The notes under the pieces: model-generated
What the model was told of the DNA's origin: nothing
Database searches by the model: none
The model's input: only the letters and a program-made list of their open reading frames with translations
Made by a program: the position numbers and the translations under genes
Origin: Candidatus Dadabacteria bacterium
GTDB taxonomy: Bacteria; Desulfobacterota_D; UBA1144; Nemesobacterales; Nemesobacteraceae
Assembly (NCBI GenBank): GCA_022827275.1
Contig: JAJDTG010000020.1
Location: 124,001-188,000 of the forward strand
Direction: 5' to 3'
DNA length: 64,000 bases
In this document: one piece after another, positions 15,250 through 24,460 of the stretch
How the letters are laid out: each line of letters opens with the position of its first letter
Numbering within the stretch: position 1 is the stretch's first letter

Positions 15250-16461
15250 ATGCGAAACATTACGGGACAAGCGGTAATCGGCGAAGACCTCTACGGACGA
15301 GAATCCGAACTGAAGTTGTTATGGGAAAAACTGGAACAGGGTGAGCATGTTCTGATGCTTGCCCCGCGACGGGTCGGAAAAACCAGCCTCATGTTGGAAC
15401 TTCGTCGTGAACCTCGGCAAAACTGGGATGTCTTTTATGTGGATGTTGAAGGCGCCGAAGATCCGGCGGATTGCTTGGCGGCGATTGTCGCCGCCTTGGC
15501 GGTGAACCCGGAGTATCGCCGGGGCATCGAAAAAATTCCGTTCGCAAAGATCGTCACGGACGCGCTCAAGAGCATATTTTCCTTCTCTGAAATTTCCATC
15601 AGCACAGAAAAACTCCGCATTGAACTCAAAAGGGCGATCGGTCGGGACTGGAAACGCACGGAGGACCAGCTTCTTGAACGTCTTGAGAGTCTGCCGGGCC
15701 CCGGTCGCAACCTCCTGATCATCCTCGACGAATTTCCGATACTCGTCTCGCGCATGCTGAAAGCCCCTGGAGGAAAAGATGATGTCGAGCTGCTGCTGTC
15801 CGGGCTCCGACGCTGGCGTCAGTCTCCAAAGATACGCGGGAAGGTGCGCACGCTGATCGGCGGATCCATCGGGCTTGAAGGCATTCTCAGGCGCGTCGCT
15901 CTTCCGGGATTAATAAATGATCTGGCTCCGTTCCAGCTAGATTCATGGAACCGGGATGTCGCAGTTAAGTTCCTAGAGGAGCTTGGAGACAGTTATGACT
16001 TCCGTGTGGACGAACGCGGCGTCTCGCAAATTCTCGACCTCCTCTCGGACCCGGTCCCCTATCACCTGCAACTGTTTTTTTCGACCCTTCGCCAATACTG
16101 CAATGAGGGTCCCTCGCGCGTTTCCGAAAGCGTAATAGAGCGATGCTTCACGGAAAGGCTTGCGGGACCTGTAGGAACGCCTTATCTTGACCATTACGCG
16201 GCCCGCTTGGAAATCATGCTCGACGCAGACGAGCGGGAAGCGGCGCACGACATACTCAATCACGCCTGTCGGCGGAGAGACGGCGCGCGCATCTCGGATA
16301 TCGAGGAACTGACCCGGCAGGGCGAAAGCGTGTTTCTCTCGGCGCTTCGCAATCTGGAATCGGACGGGTACGTGCGGCGGGACGGCTCCTATGTGTCTTT
16401 CAGATCGAATCTGCTTAGGGAGTGGTGGCGGAAAAACCGGTCAGCGGGGATGGAGCCATGA
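15250..16461 (+). CDS. Archaeal-type P-loop ATPase (first gene of two-NTPase cassette)
   Basis: A 403-residue ATPase of the archaeal ATPase/Orc-like STAND-related group. A short N-terminal YGRESELKLLWEKL box precedes Walker A LAPRRVGKTSL (near residue 40). Walker B is NLLIILDEFPIL (near 160), with a sensor region RTLIGGSIGLEG. A C-terminal winged helix (about 330-400) ends in VSFRSNLLREWW. It has no membrane segment or nuclease domain. Its TGA overlaps the ATG of the next gene (ATGA), so the two proteins are made together. Its role is unknown; a sensor or switch NTPase in defence is an inference from architecture. Confidence 0.8.
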   Translation: MRNITGQAVIGEDLYGRESELKLLWEKLEQGEHVLMLAPRRVGKTSLMLELRREPRQNWDVFYVDVEGAEDPADCLAAIVAALAVNPEYRRGIEKIPFAKIVTDALKSIFSFSEISISTEKLRIELKRAIGRDWKRTEDQLLERLESLPGPGRNLLIILDEFPILVSRMLKAPGGKDDVELLLSGLRRWRQSPKIRGKVRTLIGGSIGLEGILRRVALPGLINDLAPFQLDSWNRDVAVKFLEELGDSYDFRVDERGVSQILDLLSDPVPYHLQLFFSTLRQYCNEGPSRVSESVIERCFTERLAGPVGTPYLDHYAARLEIMLDADEREAAHDILNHACRRRDGARISDIEELTRQGESVFLSALRNLESDGYVRRDGSYVSFRSNLLREWWRKNRSAGMEP

Positions 16462-19217
16462 AGCAAAGACGTATCTACAACACGGCCCAACTCTCCCCGG
16501 ATGAACTCAAGGCTTCCTTCGTCGCCCGTCAGGAAACCCTCACCGAGATGCTTCGCCTTCTGGGCGAGCAGAACCCCGACCGGCCGTGCCAGCACATGCT
16601 GCTTGTCGGCTCGCGGGGGATGGGCAAAACCACCCTCGGCCTGCGGTTTCTCCAGGCGGTACGCGAAACGCCCGATCTTGCAGAAGCATGGCAGCCGGTG
16701 GCGTTTCACGAGGAAAGCTATCAGGTGACCGACCTGGCGGATTTCTGGCTTACGGCCCTGCATCACCTGACCCGCGCCACTCGGGATTCCCGGTGGGAGG
16801 ATAAGGCAGAAGCGCTTTTGGCCGACGAGAAGGATCCGCAGCGCCTTGCCGCGTACGCGCTTTCGGCCCTTATTGATTTCTGCCGAGAAAGCGGAAAGAG
16901 ACTGATTCTGTTTGTCGAAAATCTTGACATCGTTTTCTCACAGCTGGGTGATGAGCGCGAAGTCCACGCGTTGCGGGCTTCGCTGATCGAACATCCGGAG
17001 ATACTGCTGATCGGTTCCGCAAACGCTGTCTTCGAGGCCATATGGCACCGCGGCGAACCGTTCTATGAGTTTTTCCGGGTTTTTCTTCTGGAAGGTCTTG
17101 GATGCGAAGAGTATCTTCAGATCTTCCGAGCCCTAGCGGAACGTGAAGGCAAAACTGAAATCGCCGAGACACTGAACCGCGAACGCGGGCGAATCGAGGC
17201 CATACGCCGCCTGACCGGAGGCAACCCGCGGCTGCTGGTGCTGACCTACGGAATCCTGATTGAGTCGCCGCTCGGTTCCGCATTCAAGGACTTGGAACAG
17301 CTGATCGACGAACAGACTCCGTACTTCAAATCCCGCGTCGAGGAACTGCCGACACAGTCCCGAAAGGTGTTTCACTGCCTCGCAGAGGGATGGAATCCCA
17401 TGCTCGCAAGGGAAGTATCCGCCGCGACCAGGCTTTCCTCATCGCACACGAGCGCCCAACTCAGGCAGCTGGTGGACAGGGGGTACGCCAGGGAAGCGCG
17501 GTTAGAGGGGGAGAAGCGGGTCCGGTACGAGGTTGCCGACCGATTCTACAACATCTACTTCCTGCTGCGTTTCTCCCGGCGGGGATATCGACGCCTGAAG
17601 CTGCTGGTAGCTTTCCTAAACGACCTGTTCGGCCCGGTTCCGATGCGGTCGATGTATCTGGCAATTCTTGAGAGATTAGGCAGCGGAGTCTCTGAAGATG
17701 GAGAGGGGCCTGAATTGCTAGGGGCTCTGGTCCCCTACGTGATGAATGACAGTGGTTTCTCAGAACGCGAAGACTGGTTGAAGAAGGCCTTTAACCTGAT
17801 AATCAGTTCTATCGGAGCGAACGGCGCGGACGTGTCGGCCTTTGGCGAGATAGCACGGGATCTTTCCCGGCGGTACCAGTTAGATTTAGATTACTTTTCG
17901 GATGAGGTCTGTCGCGGCATCGAACTACTCCAGTCTGGGCGTTTCACAGAGGCGGAAACCGAATGCAGAGAGGCAATCAGGCGAGAACCGGAGAATCTTT
18001 TTGCTTGGGTTCTTCTTGGCTTAGCACTAAGGGGAAGAAGGCATTTTGAGAATGCCTTGGATGCGTTCAGGCATGTAACCGAAGCTGTTGGTCCCGATGA
18101 CGCCGCATGGTTGCGGGCCTGCGCACTTGTAGCTCTGACGGGAGAGGCCAGAGCCCTTTTCGCTCTGGAAAAACCCGACGACGCCTTAAGCGTTATCAGA
18201 AAAATTCCGGAACTTGCAGGGCAGGACGACCCGCGTTTCCTACGCTATGCAGCTGCTGGCTCGCTTCAGCTTCTTGGCGAATCTCTCTCGGAAACGGATC
18301 ATCACGAAGAAGCTCTCGCGACCTGGCGGCAAGCCTCGCAATATGTCCGCCCGGACGATCCGCAATGGGTGCGCCTGGTACTTATAAAGACGCTTGCCAA
18401 GAGAGGAAACACCCTTTTCGCGCAAAAGCGTCATGATGAAGCTGTCTCCATTCTGGAAAGCTTCACTCAATATGTTCGCACCGATGACCCTACAACATTA
18501 CGTTACGGTGCCGGTCTGGCGTTGTTTGCTCTGGACACCGCATATCTGGAGCTGGGGCGGTTTGAAGACTGGATCGGGTCCTGCGTCCTGTTTTCAGAAT
18601 ATATTCATATGGACGACCCGGCAGATACGCGTCGGAAATTCGCTAAGCTGCTGGCCATCAGGAGCAATATTGCCAACCTGCTGGGATATTATGACAACTC
18701 GGAATCGGGCTGCAAAAAGGCAATAGAACTCGACCCCGAGTGTGGTGAGGCCTGGCGCGCGGGGGCGGAAGCGATTCTCAGAAGCGACAACGCTGCGCGC
18801 TTGGAGGAAGCGGAACGTTACGCTTGCCGCGCGGCGGAACTGATACCGGAGGACCCTGCCGCGTTTCATACGGTTTCCGATGTACTGGCCCGCCGCGGGA
18901 ACTGGATGGCAGCCCTGGAAAAACTTGACCGTGCGCTTTCCGTCGCCGGCGACCAGCAGTGCTGGAACACGTATGGTCTGACGGAATCTCTGATCAATCT
19001 CGCGGCGGCCGGCTGGAGCCCACAGGTAAGGCAGATAATGGAAAGCCATCCTGCCCTGACCGAAACCATGGAACCGCTCTGGCACGCGGTGCGGGCGGAA
19101 ACGGGCGAGGAACTCGAATCCCTGCCCGCGGAAATCACTCAAGCCGTAACAGATATAAGGAAGAAGTTCTCGGAGAAAAAAAAGATGTTGGCGGGAACAG
19201 CGGCGCCGTCAAGCTGA
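16458..19217 (+). CDS. STAND-like NTPase with winged helix and TPR array (second gene of cassette)
   Basis: A 919-residue protein, starting at ATG 16458 inside the ATGA overlap. An N-terminal P-loop NTPase has GSRGMGKTTL near residue 52, Walker B-like RLILFVENLDIVF near 153, and GSANAVFEA with LTGGNPRLL, as in STAND ATPases. A winged helix (about 300-365) follows. The C-terminal half is a TPR array with ELLQSGRFTEAETECREAI, AWVLLGLALRGRRHFENAL and further repeats to about residue 880. P-loop plus winged helix plus repeats is the layout of NLR-like sensors. No effector domain was seen, so if it acts in immunity the partner ATPase or an outside effector must carry out the response. Confidence 0.82.
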   Translation: MKQRRIYNTAQLSPDELKASFVARQETLTEMLRLLGEQNPDRPCQHMLLVGSRGMGKTTLGLRFLQAVRETPDLAEAWQPVAFHEESYQVTDLADFWLTALHHLTRATRDSRWEDKAEALLADEKDPQRLAAYALSALIDFCRESGKRLILFVENLDIVFSQLGDEREVHALRASLIEHPEILLIGSANAVFEAIWHRGEPFYEFFRVFLLEGLGCEEYLQIFRALAEREGKTEIAETLNRERGRIEAIRRLTGGNPRLLVLTYGILIESPLGSAFKDLEQLIDEQTPYFKSRVEELPTQSRKVFHCLAEGWNPMLAREVSAATRLSSSHTSAQLRQLVDRGYAREARLEGEKRVRYEVADRFYNIYFLLRFSRRGYRRLKLLVAFLNDLFGPVPMRSMYLAILERLGSGVSEDGEGPELLGALVPYVMNDSGFSEREDWLKKAFNLIISSIGANGADVSAFGEIARDLSRRYQLDLDYFSDEVCRGIELLQSGRFTEAETECREAIRREPENLFAWVLLGLALRGRRHFENALDAFRHVTEAVGPDDAAWLRACALVALTGEARALFALEKPDDALSVIRKIPELAGQDDPRFLRYAAAGSLQLLGESLSETDHHEEALATWRQASQYVRPDDPQWVRLVLIKTLAKRGNTLFAQKRHDEAVSILESFTQYVRTDDPTTLRYGAGLALFALDTAYLELGRFEDWIGSCVLFSEYIHMDDPADTRRKFAKLLAIRSNIANLLGYYDNSESGCKKAIELDPECGEAWRAGAEAILRSDNAARLEEAERYACRAAELIPEDPAAFHTVSDVLARRGNWMAALEKLDRALSVAGDQQCWNTYGLTESLINLAAAGWSPQVRQIMESHPALTETMEPLWHAVRAETGEELESLPAEITQAVTDIRKKFSEKKKMLAGTAAPSS

Positions 19218-19227
19218 TAAACTCCCC

Positions 19228-19605
19228 CTACTTCTTGTACTCGCACTTGCAGAGGTTCTGCCTTATGTGCGCCACCACGTTGTTTATGTCCTCGGGGCTT
19301 ATTATCCCGGCCCAGGCGGTCATCATCGGGGATTTGCCGACTGCCGCTCCGCCGTTTGTTATCACGTTAACCAGGTACTCGTCCGTGTAGGTCTCGAGGA
19401 TCGCGGCGCTCGAGAGATCCCTCGGCTTGGGGTCAAGAGCGGCGGACGCGATTCCGTCGCCAAGCCCCGTGGGGCCGTGGCAGGTAGCGCAGTAGGTGGT
19501 GTAGATTTCCTGTCCCTTAACGCTGTCGGCCGCCCGGGAGGGTATGGCCGCAAAAAAGAGCGCGCAGGAAAGAACAAGCGTTGCTAGCGGGATTCCGTTT
19601 TTCAT
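19228..19605 (-). CDS. Small exported c-type cytochrome
   Basis: A 125-residue monohaem cytochrome c. A signal peptide (1-25, ending SRAAD) is followed by the haem site CATCHGPTGLGDG and a probable axial methionine in KSPMMTAWAG. The C-terminus is unusual, with CKCEYKK as a second cysteine pair. It probably carries electrons in the periplasm. The convergent NTPase gene ends only 10 bp from its stop, and its 3' end is duplicated 4.3 kb away. Confidence 0.93.
   Translation of the reverse strand: MKNGIPLATLVLSCALFFAAIPSRAADSVKGQEIYTTYCATCHGPTGLGDGIASAALDPKPRDLSSAAILETYTDEYLVNVITNGGAAVGKSPMMTAWAGIISPEDINNVVAHIRQNLCKCEYKK
19235..19313. repeat. 79-bp direct repeat, copy B
   Basis: The partner of 14959-15037, with one mismatch. 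This copy is continuous with the intact cytochrome c gene. The second NTPase stops 17 bp before it. Confidence 0.95.
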
Positions 19606-19743
19606 TTTCTTTGGCCTCTCTCCGGGAAAAAGTTCGATTCGGGAAAAAGCTTCCCTCGCCTTTGAATATATCCTCTTTGCCTTTTATAATCAACTGTGGA
19701 GGCGGCTTTGCGTGAGCGCCCAGGGCGAGGAGATAAAGGCGAA

Positions 19744-20010
19744 ATGGTAGAGATAAAGTACTGCGCGCGATGCGGCTGGCTTCCGCGGTCCGCGTGGATG
19801 GCGCAGGAGCTTCTGGGCACTTTCGGGGAGGCGCTCGGCGGGGTGACCCTTCTTCCCTCAAGCGGCGGGATCTTCGAGGTGCGCGCGGGCGGGGAGCTTG
19901 TGTGGTCGCGGAAGGAGACGGGAAGGTTCCCGGAGATAAAGGAACTTAAGCGCGCGGTGCGGGATGCGGTGTGTCCGGGCATGGACCTCGGCCACGCGGA
20001 TTCGCCTTGA
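19744..20010 (+). CDS. SelW/Rdx-family thioredoxin-like protein (Cys form)
   Basis: An 88-residue Rdx protein. IKYCARCGWLPRSAWMAQEL holds the CxxC redox pair (cysteine in place of selenocysteine) in the SelW/SelT/SelH fold, and the family block GGIFEVRAGGELVWSRKETGRFPE follows. The start is ATG 19744 with a GAGGAG site 15 nt upstream. The open frame begins earlier, but that leader is charged and unrelated. The redox partner is unknown. leuA follows 97 bp downstream. Confidence 0.88.
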   Translation: MVEIKYCARCGWLPRSAWMAQELLGTFGEALGGVTLLPSSGGIFEVRAGGELVWSRKETGRFPEIKELKRAVRDAVCPGMDLGHADSP

Positions 20011-20107
20011 GCGCCGGGCGTATTTCCCGCGGAGTTGTTTTTGACAACTGCGCCGGGTGCGTGTAGAAATCTGCTTTTGCGGCAAGCCGGGGAGCAAGGT
20101 TTAAGGG

Positions 20108-21658
20108 ATGTCGGACAACAACTACATACACATATTCGATACTACGCTTCGGGACGGAGAGCAGGCCCCGGGCTGCAGCATGACCTCGGAGGAGAAGCTC
20201 CGGGTCGCCTATCAGCTCGAGCGCCTGGGGGTTGACATAATAGAGGCCGGGTTTCCCATATCCTCAGAAGAAGACTTCCAGTCCGTAAAGAAGATAGCGC
20301 AGAGGATAAAGGGCTGCCAGATAGCGGGACTCTGCAGGGCGAGCGCGAAGGACATAGACCGCGGCTGGGAAGCCGTGCAGCACTCTGAGAGCCCGAGGAT
20401 ACACACCTTCATCGCCACCTCCGAGATACACTTAAAGCACAAGCTGAGAAAAACGAGGGACCAGGTACTCGAGATGATAAGCGGCGCCGTAAAGCACGCG
20501 AGGAACTATACCGAGAACGTCGAGTTCTCCTGCGAGGACGCGACGCGAACGGACATCGACTATCTCTGCACCGCGGTCGACGTGGCCGTCCGCTCGGGAG
20601 CCACCACCATCAACATCCCCGACACTGTCGGGTACACGATTCCCGAGGAGTTCGCCTACATAATCCATACGCTGGTAAAAAACGTCCCTAACCTCGACGA
20701 CGTGATCCTTAGCGTCCACTGCCACAACGATCTCGGCCTCGCGGTGGCCAACTCCCACGCCGCCATAAACGAGGGGGCAAGGCAGGTCGAGTGCACGGTT
20801 AACGGCCTCGGGGAGAGGGCCGGCAACGCCTCTCTAGAGGAAATAGTTATGGGATTAAGCGTGAGAAGCGACAAGAAGCCCTACACTTTCGGGATAAACA
20901 CGACGCAGATATATCCGACGAGCAGGCTCGTTTCCCAGGTAACGGGAGTTAACGTGCAGCCGAACAAGGCGATCGTGGGTGCTAACGCCTTTGCCCACGA
21001 GGCCGGCATACACCAGGACGGGGTACTAAAGGAGAGCATCACCTACGAGATAATGACCCCGCAGGAAGTCGGGATTCCCTCTAACCAGATAGTGCTAGGC
21101 AAGCACTCTGGGCGCCACGCGTTTCGCGACCGCCTGGAGGAGTACGGATACGTTCTCGAGCCTGAGGCTTTCGAGAACGCGTTCACGAAGTTCAAGGCGC
21201 TTGCCGACAAGAAGAAGTACGTTTTCGACGAGGACATAGAGGCTCTCATAAACCAGGAGTTCCTGCGTTCCTCTGATTATTACGAATTCACTGCCGCCAG
21301 CTACTCGGGCGGAACGGACACCGCGCCGGAGGCGAGCGTCACGATCATGGCGGGAGAGGAGGAGATCTCGGTCCGCGAGACGGGTTCCGGGCCTGTCGAC
21401 GCGATTTTCAAGGCGGTTAAGAAAGCTACGGGTCTTGATCCCAGGCTTGAGAATTTTTCGGTATCGTCGATAACCGGCGGAACCGACGCGCAGGGAGAAG
21501 TCACGGTCAGGATATCTGACGATGGAGTGATATCGCAGGGACAGGGAGTGGATACGGATATTTCGGTTGCGAGCGCCAAGGCTTTTGTAAGCGCTCTTAA
21601 CAGGCTTCGCTGGAGAAAGGAGCATCCGCGAAGGGGCTCCGAGCTTAAGGGAATTTAG
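20108..21658 (+). CDS. leuA: 2-isopropylmalate synthase
   Basis: A full-length 516-residue LeuA that condenses acetyl-CoA with 2-oxoisovalerate in leucine synthesis. The TIM-barrel starts with [16 protein letters not shown]. The metal ligands are in [13 protein letters not shown] and the family block [13 protein letters not shown] is intact. [12 protein letters not shown] lies in the linker. A regulatory C-terminal domain (about 390-510) is present, so feedback by leucine is likely. No other leu gene is adjacent. Confidence 0.97.
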   Translation: MSDNNYIHIFDTTLRDGEQAPGCSMTSEEKLRVAYQLERLGVDIIEAGFPISSEEDFQSVKKIAQRIKGCQIAGLCRASAKDIDRGWEAVQHSESPRIHTFIATSEIHLKHKLRKTRDQVLEMISGAVKHARNYTENVEFSCEDATRTDIDYLCTAVDVAVRSGATTINIPDTVGYTIPEEFAYIIHTLVKNVPNLDDVILSVHCHNDLGLAVANSHAAINEGARQVECTVNGLGERAGNASLEEIVMGLSVRSDKKPYTFGINTTQIYPTSRLVSQVTGVNVQPNKAIVGANAFAHEAGIHQDGVLKESITYEIMTPQEVGIPSNQIVLGKHSGRHAFRDRLEEYGYVLEPEAFENAFTKFKALADKKKYVFDEDIEALINQEFLRSSDYYEFTAASYSGGTDTAPEASVTIMAGEEEISVRETGSGPVDAIFKAVKKATGLDPRLENFSVSSITGGTDAQGEVTVRISDDGVISQGQGVDTDISVASAKAFVSALNRLRWRKEHPRRGSELKGI

Positions 21659-21669
21659 GTTGGTTCTGA

Positions 21670-21710
21670 CCGTCCGGTTTTTCGGGAAACGGCAGACCGG
21701 ATGTTTTTTA
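21670..21710 (+). terminator. Intrinsic terminator after leuA
   Basis: GTCCGGT (21672-21678) pairs with ACCGGAT (21696-21702), with one G-T pair. A T-tract at 21704-21709 follows, 12 bp after the stop codon. Confidence 0.6.
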
Positions 21711-22109
21711 AATGTGGCTTGTGAATCGAGGTTTCGGCTCGGTTTTTGAGATGTGCCGGGGCGGGGGCAAAACGAAGTACGACGGCACTTGGTTTGCCGG
21801 TGAATATCGGTTTTTATTGAATTAGGTTGAATTTCGATTTTATTAGTGTTATTATTTGAATTAGACGGAAGGCAGCTTGATAATGGAAGAAATCAAGAAT
21901 GAATTCAAGAAGGCGGCGGGATTGCAATCCTTTTCTCTAAAAACCGCTTGACATTCCGTCCGGTGTCAGAGTAAGATAGTTACTGAAAAAAGCGGGCGGT
22001 TTTATCGGTTTGCGTTCAACAAATCATGGTTAGAAGCTGACGCTTCTTTATCAGTATTGTCGCCTTAGAACTATGGAAACAAAAATTATTTTTAAGGAGG
22101 AGGTTTTAA
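21711..22109. other. Intergenic region before the RTX lipoprotein gene
   Basis: 400 bp with no convincing gene. A 22-codon frame at 21883-21951 (MEEIKNEFKKAAGLQSFSL...) has a weak ribosome site and may be chance. A clear promoter lies at 21948-21977. The DNA from 21790 is AT-rich. Nothing else was recognised. Confidence 0.6.
21948..21977 (+). promoter_or_regulatory. Promoter for the RTX lipoprotein gene
   Basis: TTGACA (21948-21953), an 18-nt spacer and TAAGAT (21972-21977). The leader would be about 125 nt and ends in a very strong AAGGAGGAGG ribosome site at 22092-22103. Confidence 0.6.
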
Positions 22110-23567
22110 ATGAGGTTATTTAACTTCTTTGCAATAATGTTCTTGCTGGTGGGGGCGTTGGCTTTTTCTTCCTGCACGGACACGGAAACTGTAACGGAAA
22201 CTGTAACGGAATACGTGTGTGCTGACGGAACCACAGCGACCAGCGCCGACATGTGCCCGGATCCGGAGCCTGTTTATGACGAGATAGGGCCGGGTTTTGA
22301 GGTAGGAGGAATGGAGTGCTATGAGGACGGTGACCGCGACGGCATGATAGCCGGTACCGAGATGGGCGATTGTATCAAGGGCGAGGGGGGCAACGACTCC
22401 ATTAAGGGCATGGGTGGCAACGACTCTCTTGACGGAGGCCCAGGAAACGACACGCTCTACGGGGGGGCCGGCGATGATGAACTTATCGGTGGCAGCGGCA
22501 ACAACATGCTCCACGGGGGTGAAGGCGCCGACATTGCGGTCTACAAGGATGCTATAAGAGTAGTGGCCGACCTGAGCAAAAACCAGGCCAATGTTCGGCA
22601 CGCCATGCCTGAAGAGGTAGACGAACTCGGGTTTGAGCAGGGAGATAGCGGAACAGGTATGGATACCTTGATGGAAATCGAGAATGTCAAGGGCAGTCTC
22701 CTCGGAGTGGACATACTAACCGGCGATGACGGTGACAACGTGCTTAAAGGTCTTGACCAAGCCGACACGCTTAACGGCGGCGCGGGCGATGATACACTTC
22801 TCCCCAACCGTCCTGCGGAAGTGGACGCCATGGGTGATCCGATTGCTAATGTGGCAAGCGGCACAGCTCCAGAAACAGACGGCGTTGATAATGTCGACGG
22901 GGGAGAGGGGAACGACACCATAAGCTATGAAGGCGAAAGTAGCGGGGTGACCGTTGCCCTTGCCGTTATTACACCCCGGGCGGACGGCGATGACGGTACC
23001 CCCAACACTGCCGACGATATCCCTGCTCATGTTGCGGCCACGGTTAGTGGCGTTGCTGACAGGATTGCGATTGTGAATCGAGGCACGGCAGAGGAACCGG
23101 ACAACGAGAGCACCATTGAGAACGTTACGGGAGGCTTCGGTGGCGACACGCTTACTGGTGACGATCGGGACAACGTGCTTACAGGCGGTGCCGGTGGCGA
23201 CACGCTTAACGGCGGTGACGGTAACGACACGCTTAACGGCGGCGTGGGCGTTGATACGCTTACAGGCGGTGCCGGTAACGACAGGCTTGACGGCGGTGAC
23301 GGTAACGACACGCTTAACGGCGGTGACGGCAGTGACCAATTTATTATCACCAAAGGCGATAGCGGCGATACGATCAGCGAGTTTGCGGAAGGCGACAGGA
23401 TAATTCTGAAGGGCTTCGGGGGCAATGGCAATGTGAATCTAAAGATAGATGGAACATTGCTTCAGGATGTGGACCCGGATGACTCGAATGTTACTACTAC
23501 ACTTGTCACCATTACTACCGGCGCGAATCTGATCCGGTTGACTCAGGACATAGGTTACGTGGACTGA
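22110..23567 (+). CDS. RTX (Ca2+-binding repeat) lipoprotein
   Basis: A 485-residue acidic protein. The N-terminal signal ends in the lipobox LAFSSC (Cys near residue 22), so membrane anchoring is expected. A low-complexity TETVTETVTEY stretch follows. Two blocks of hemolysin-type nonapeptides (GGxGxDxxx), about 95-145 and 345-410, should fold as Ca-loaded beta-rolls, e.g. GGAGNDRLDGGDGNDTL. The tail, ISEFAEGDRIILKGFGG, matches the usual cap after RTX repeats. RTX proteins are normally secreted by type I systems, and a lipobox is unusual. No transporter is adjacent. No catalytic domain was seen, so it may be an adhesin or surface-layer protein. Confidence 0.85.
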   Translation: MRLFNFFAIMFLLVGALAFSSCTDTETVTETVTEYVCADGTTATSADMCPDPEPVYDEIGPGFEVGGMECYEDGDRDGMIAGTEMGDCIKGEGGNDSIKGMGGNDSLDGGPGNDTLYGGAGDDELIGGSGNNMLHGGEGADIAVYKDAIRVVADLSKNQANVRHAMPEEVDELGFEQGDSGTGMDTLMEIENVKGSLLGVDILTGDDGDNVLKGLDQADTLNGGAGDDTLLPNRPAEVDAMGDPIANVASGTAPETDGVDNVDGGEGNDTISYEGESSGVTVALAVITPRADGDDGTPNTADDIPAHVAATVSGVADRIAIVNRGTAEEPDNESTIENVTGGFGGDTLTGDDRDNVLTGGAGGDTLNGGDGNDTLNGGVGVDTLTGGAGNDRLDGGDGNDTLNGGDGSDQFIITKGDSGDTISEFAEGDRIILKGFGGNGNVNLKIDGTLLQDVDPDDSNVTTTLVTITTGANLIRLTQDIGYVD

Positions 23568-23595
23568 GGCGACTGAGCTAAACTTGTTTTAATTT

Positions 23596-23640
23596 AAGCG
23601 CGGTTTCCGGCGGCAATCCCGGTTGCCGCGCTTTTTTTTT
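23596..23640 (+). terminator. Terminator after the RTX gene
   Basis: AAGCGCGG (23596-23603) pairs with CCGCGCTT (23626-23633), followed by a long T run. Confidence 0.8.
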
Positions 23641-23840
23641 ATGGGCCGGTGTTTGTTAACACTTCGGGTCAGGCGAGTTCCCGCTCTCCTTTGGAAATGG
23701 CCCACCCCTTTCTCTTTGAGTAAGGCTTGATGTCATCGCCCGGCCCCTTTTTTTTTGTTCTCCTCCTGTTGTTATGAGAGGGTCGGTGCCGGTTTTCCGC
23801 AAGTCCCGGATGAAGATGTTCCGCCATGCCGACCCTTCCA
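23641..23840. other. Non-coding stretch beside a dead insertion sequence
   Basis: Contains poly-T and pyrimidine-rich tracts (near 23749-23765) but no plausible gene. It probably includes the end of the decayed element described next. A terminal inverted repeat could not be identified. Confidence 0.4.
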
Positions 23841-24375
23841 TTAAACCAGTTCTTTGTACCTGAGCCTTTTCCCGTTCATTAGCCTCGATAACGGAATCTA
23901 TCTGCTCGATAGTGGCAAGCGGGCGGATGTTGCGAGCCTTCCCGCATACTCATCTATGTGGCGTTGAAGGTGCTTTTTGCTCATCTTGCTGTAAACTCCG
24001 GCGAGCCCTCTTTTGAGCATGAACCAAAAAGACTCTATGCCTTGCGTGTGAGCTTGTCCTTTTTATTTGTTCTCCGGCTGAGTGGCTTGCCGCCTCGTGC
24101 CTGCAGCTCCTCTTCGCGAACCCTTTGCATCCGTAGTTCTCATCCGTTTAAACTGTGGCGCCTTCGGGCACGGTTTCTTGCACTATTCTCTCAAGCGTGA
24201 TGCCTGAAGCGGGTTCGGCAACCTTCGCCCTAACCTTCCTGCTCGCTCTTTCCTTAATTGCCGCGACAGGGGTCTTGTCCTGCGCTCCGGTTCCTGACAC
24301 GCGAGGCTTCTTTGAAGTGTGCGTGTTACGGTATTTCTCCCTGACACAGGTTTCACCTACCTCTCTTTAAAAGTC
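23841..24375 (-). pseudogene. Decayed ISXO2/IS1595-type transposase
   Basis: Translating the minus strand with at least one frameshift recovers a typical ISXO2-like C-terminal half. The expected DET-Y-GGK block appears as VGETCVREKYR. It is followed by DKTPVAAIKERAS, GITLERIVQETVPEGATV, a stop where tyrosine is expected, then TDENYG. After a frameshift comes AHTQGIESFWFMLKRGLAGV, SKMSKKHLQRHIDEYAGR and a final NGKRLRYKELV. The N-terminal zinc-ribbon half is missing, and the first catalytic Asp is lost. Its truncated side abuts the mutS promoter region. Confidence 0.85.
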
Positions 24376-24445
24376 TTGGACAATGGCACCGCCTCGCACC
24401 GTTGCGCCCCCCTTTCGCCGTTTCCGCCGCCCCGTTCAAATTCTG

Positions 24446-24451
24446 TATAAT
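24446..24451 (+). promoter_or_regulatory. -10 box close to the mutS start
   Basis: A perfect TATAAT lies only 9 nt before ATG 24461. A transcript from it would have almost no leader, and no Shine-Dalgarno sequence is present. The -35 region (TTCCGC near 24422) is weak. Confidence 0.5.
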
Positions 24452-24460
24452 AGTACTCCC

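Noticed and set aside
14949-15260. A 103-codon minus-strand frame ending in the cytochrome c tail
   Set aside because: Only the last 30 codons are cytochrome-like. The rest is the junk complement of the promoter and fragment region, so it is a chance fusion made by the repeat.
21883-21951. A 22-codon open frame before the RTX gene
   Set aside because: It has a weak ribosome site, its stop overlaps the -35 box of the RTX promoter, and there is no comparative support. Kept only as a remark.
23150-23335. Regularly repeated DNA that might look like a CRISPR array
   Set aside because: The repeats are in frame and encode RTX nonapeptides. There are no unique spacers of constant length.
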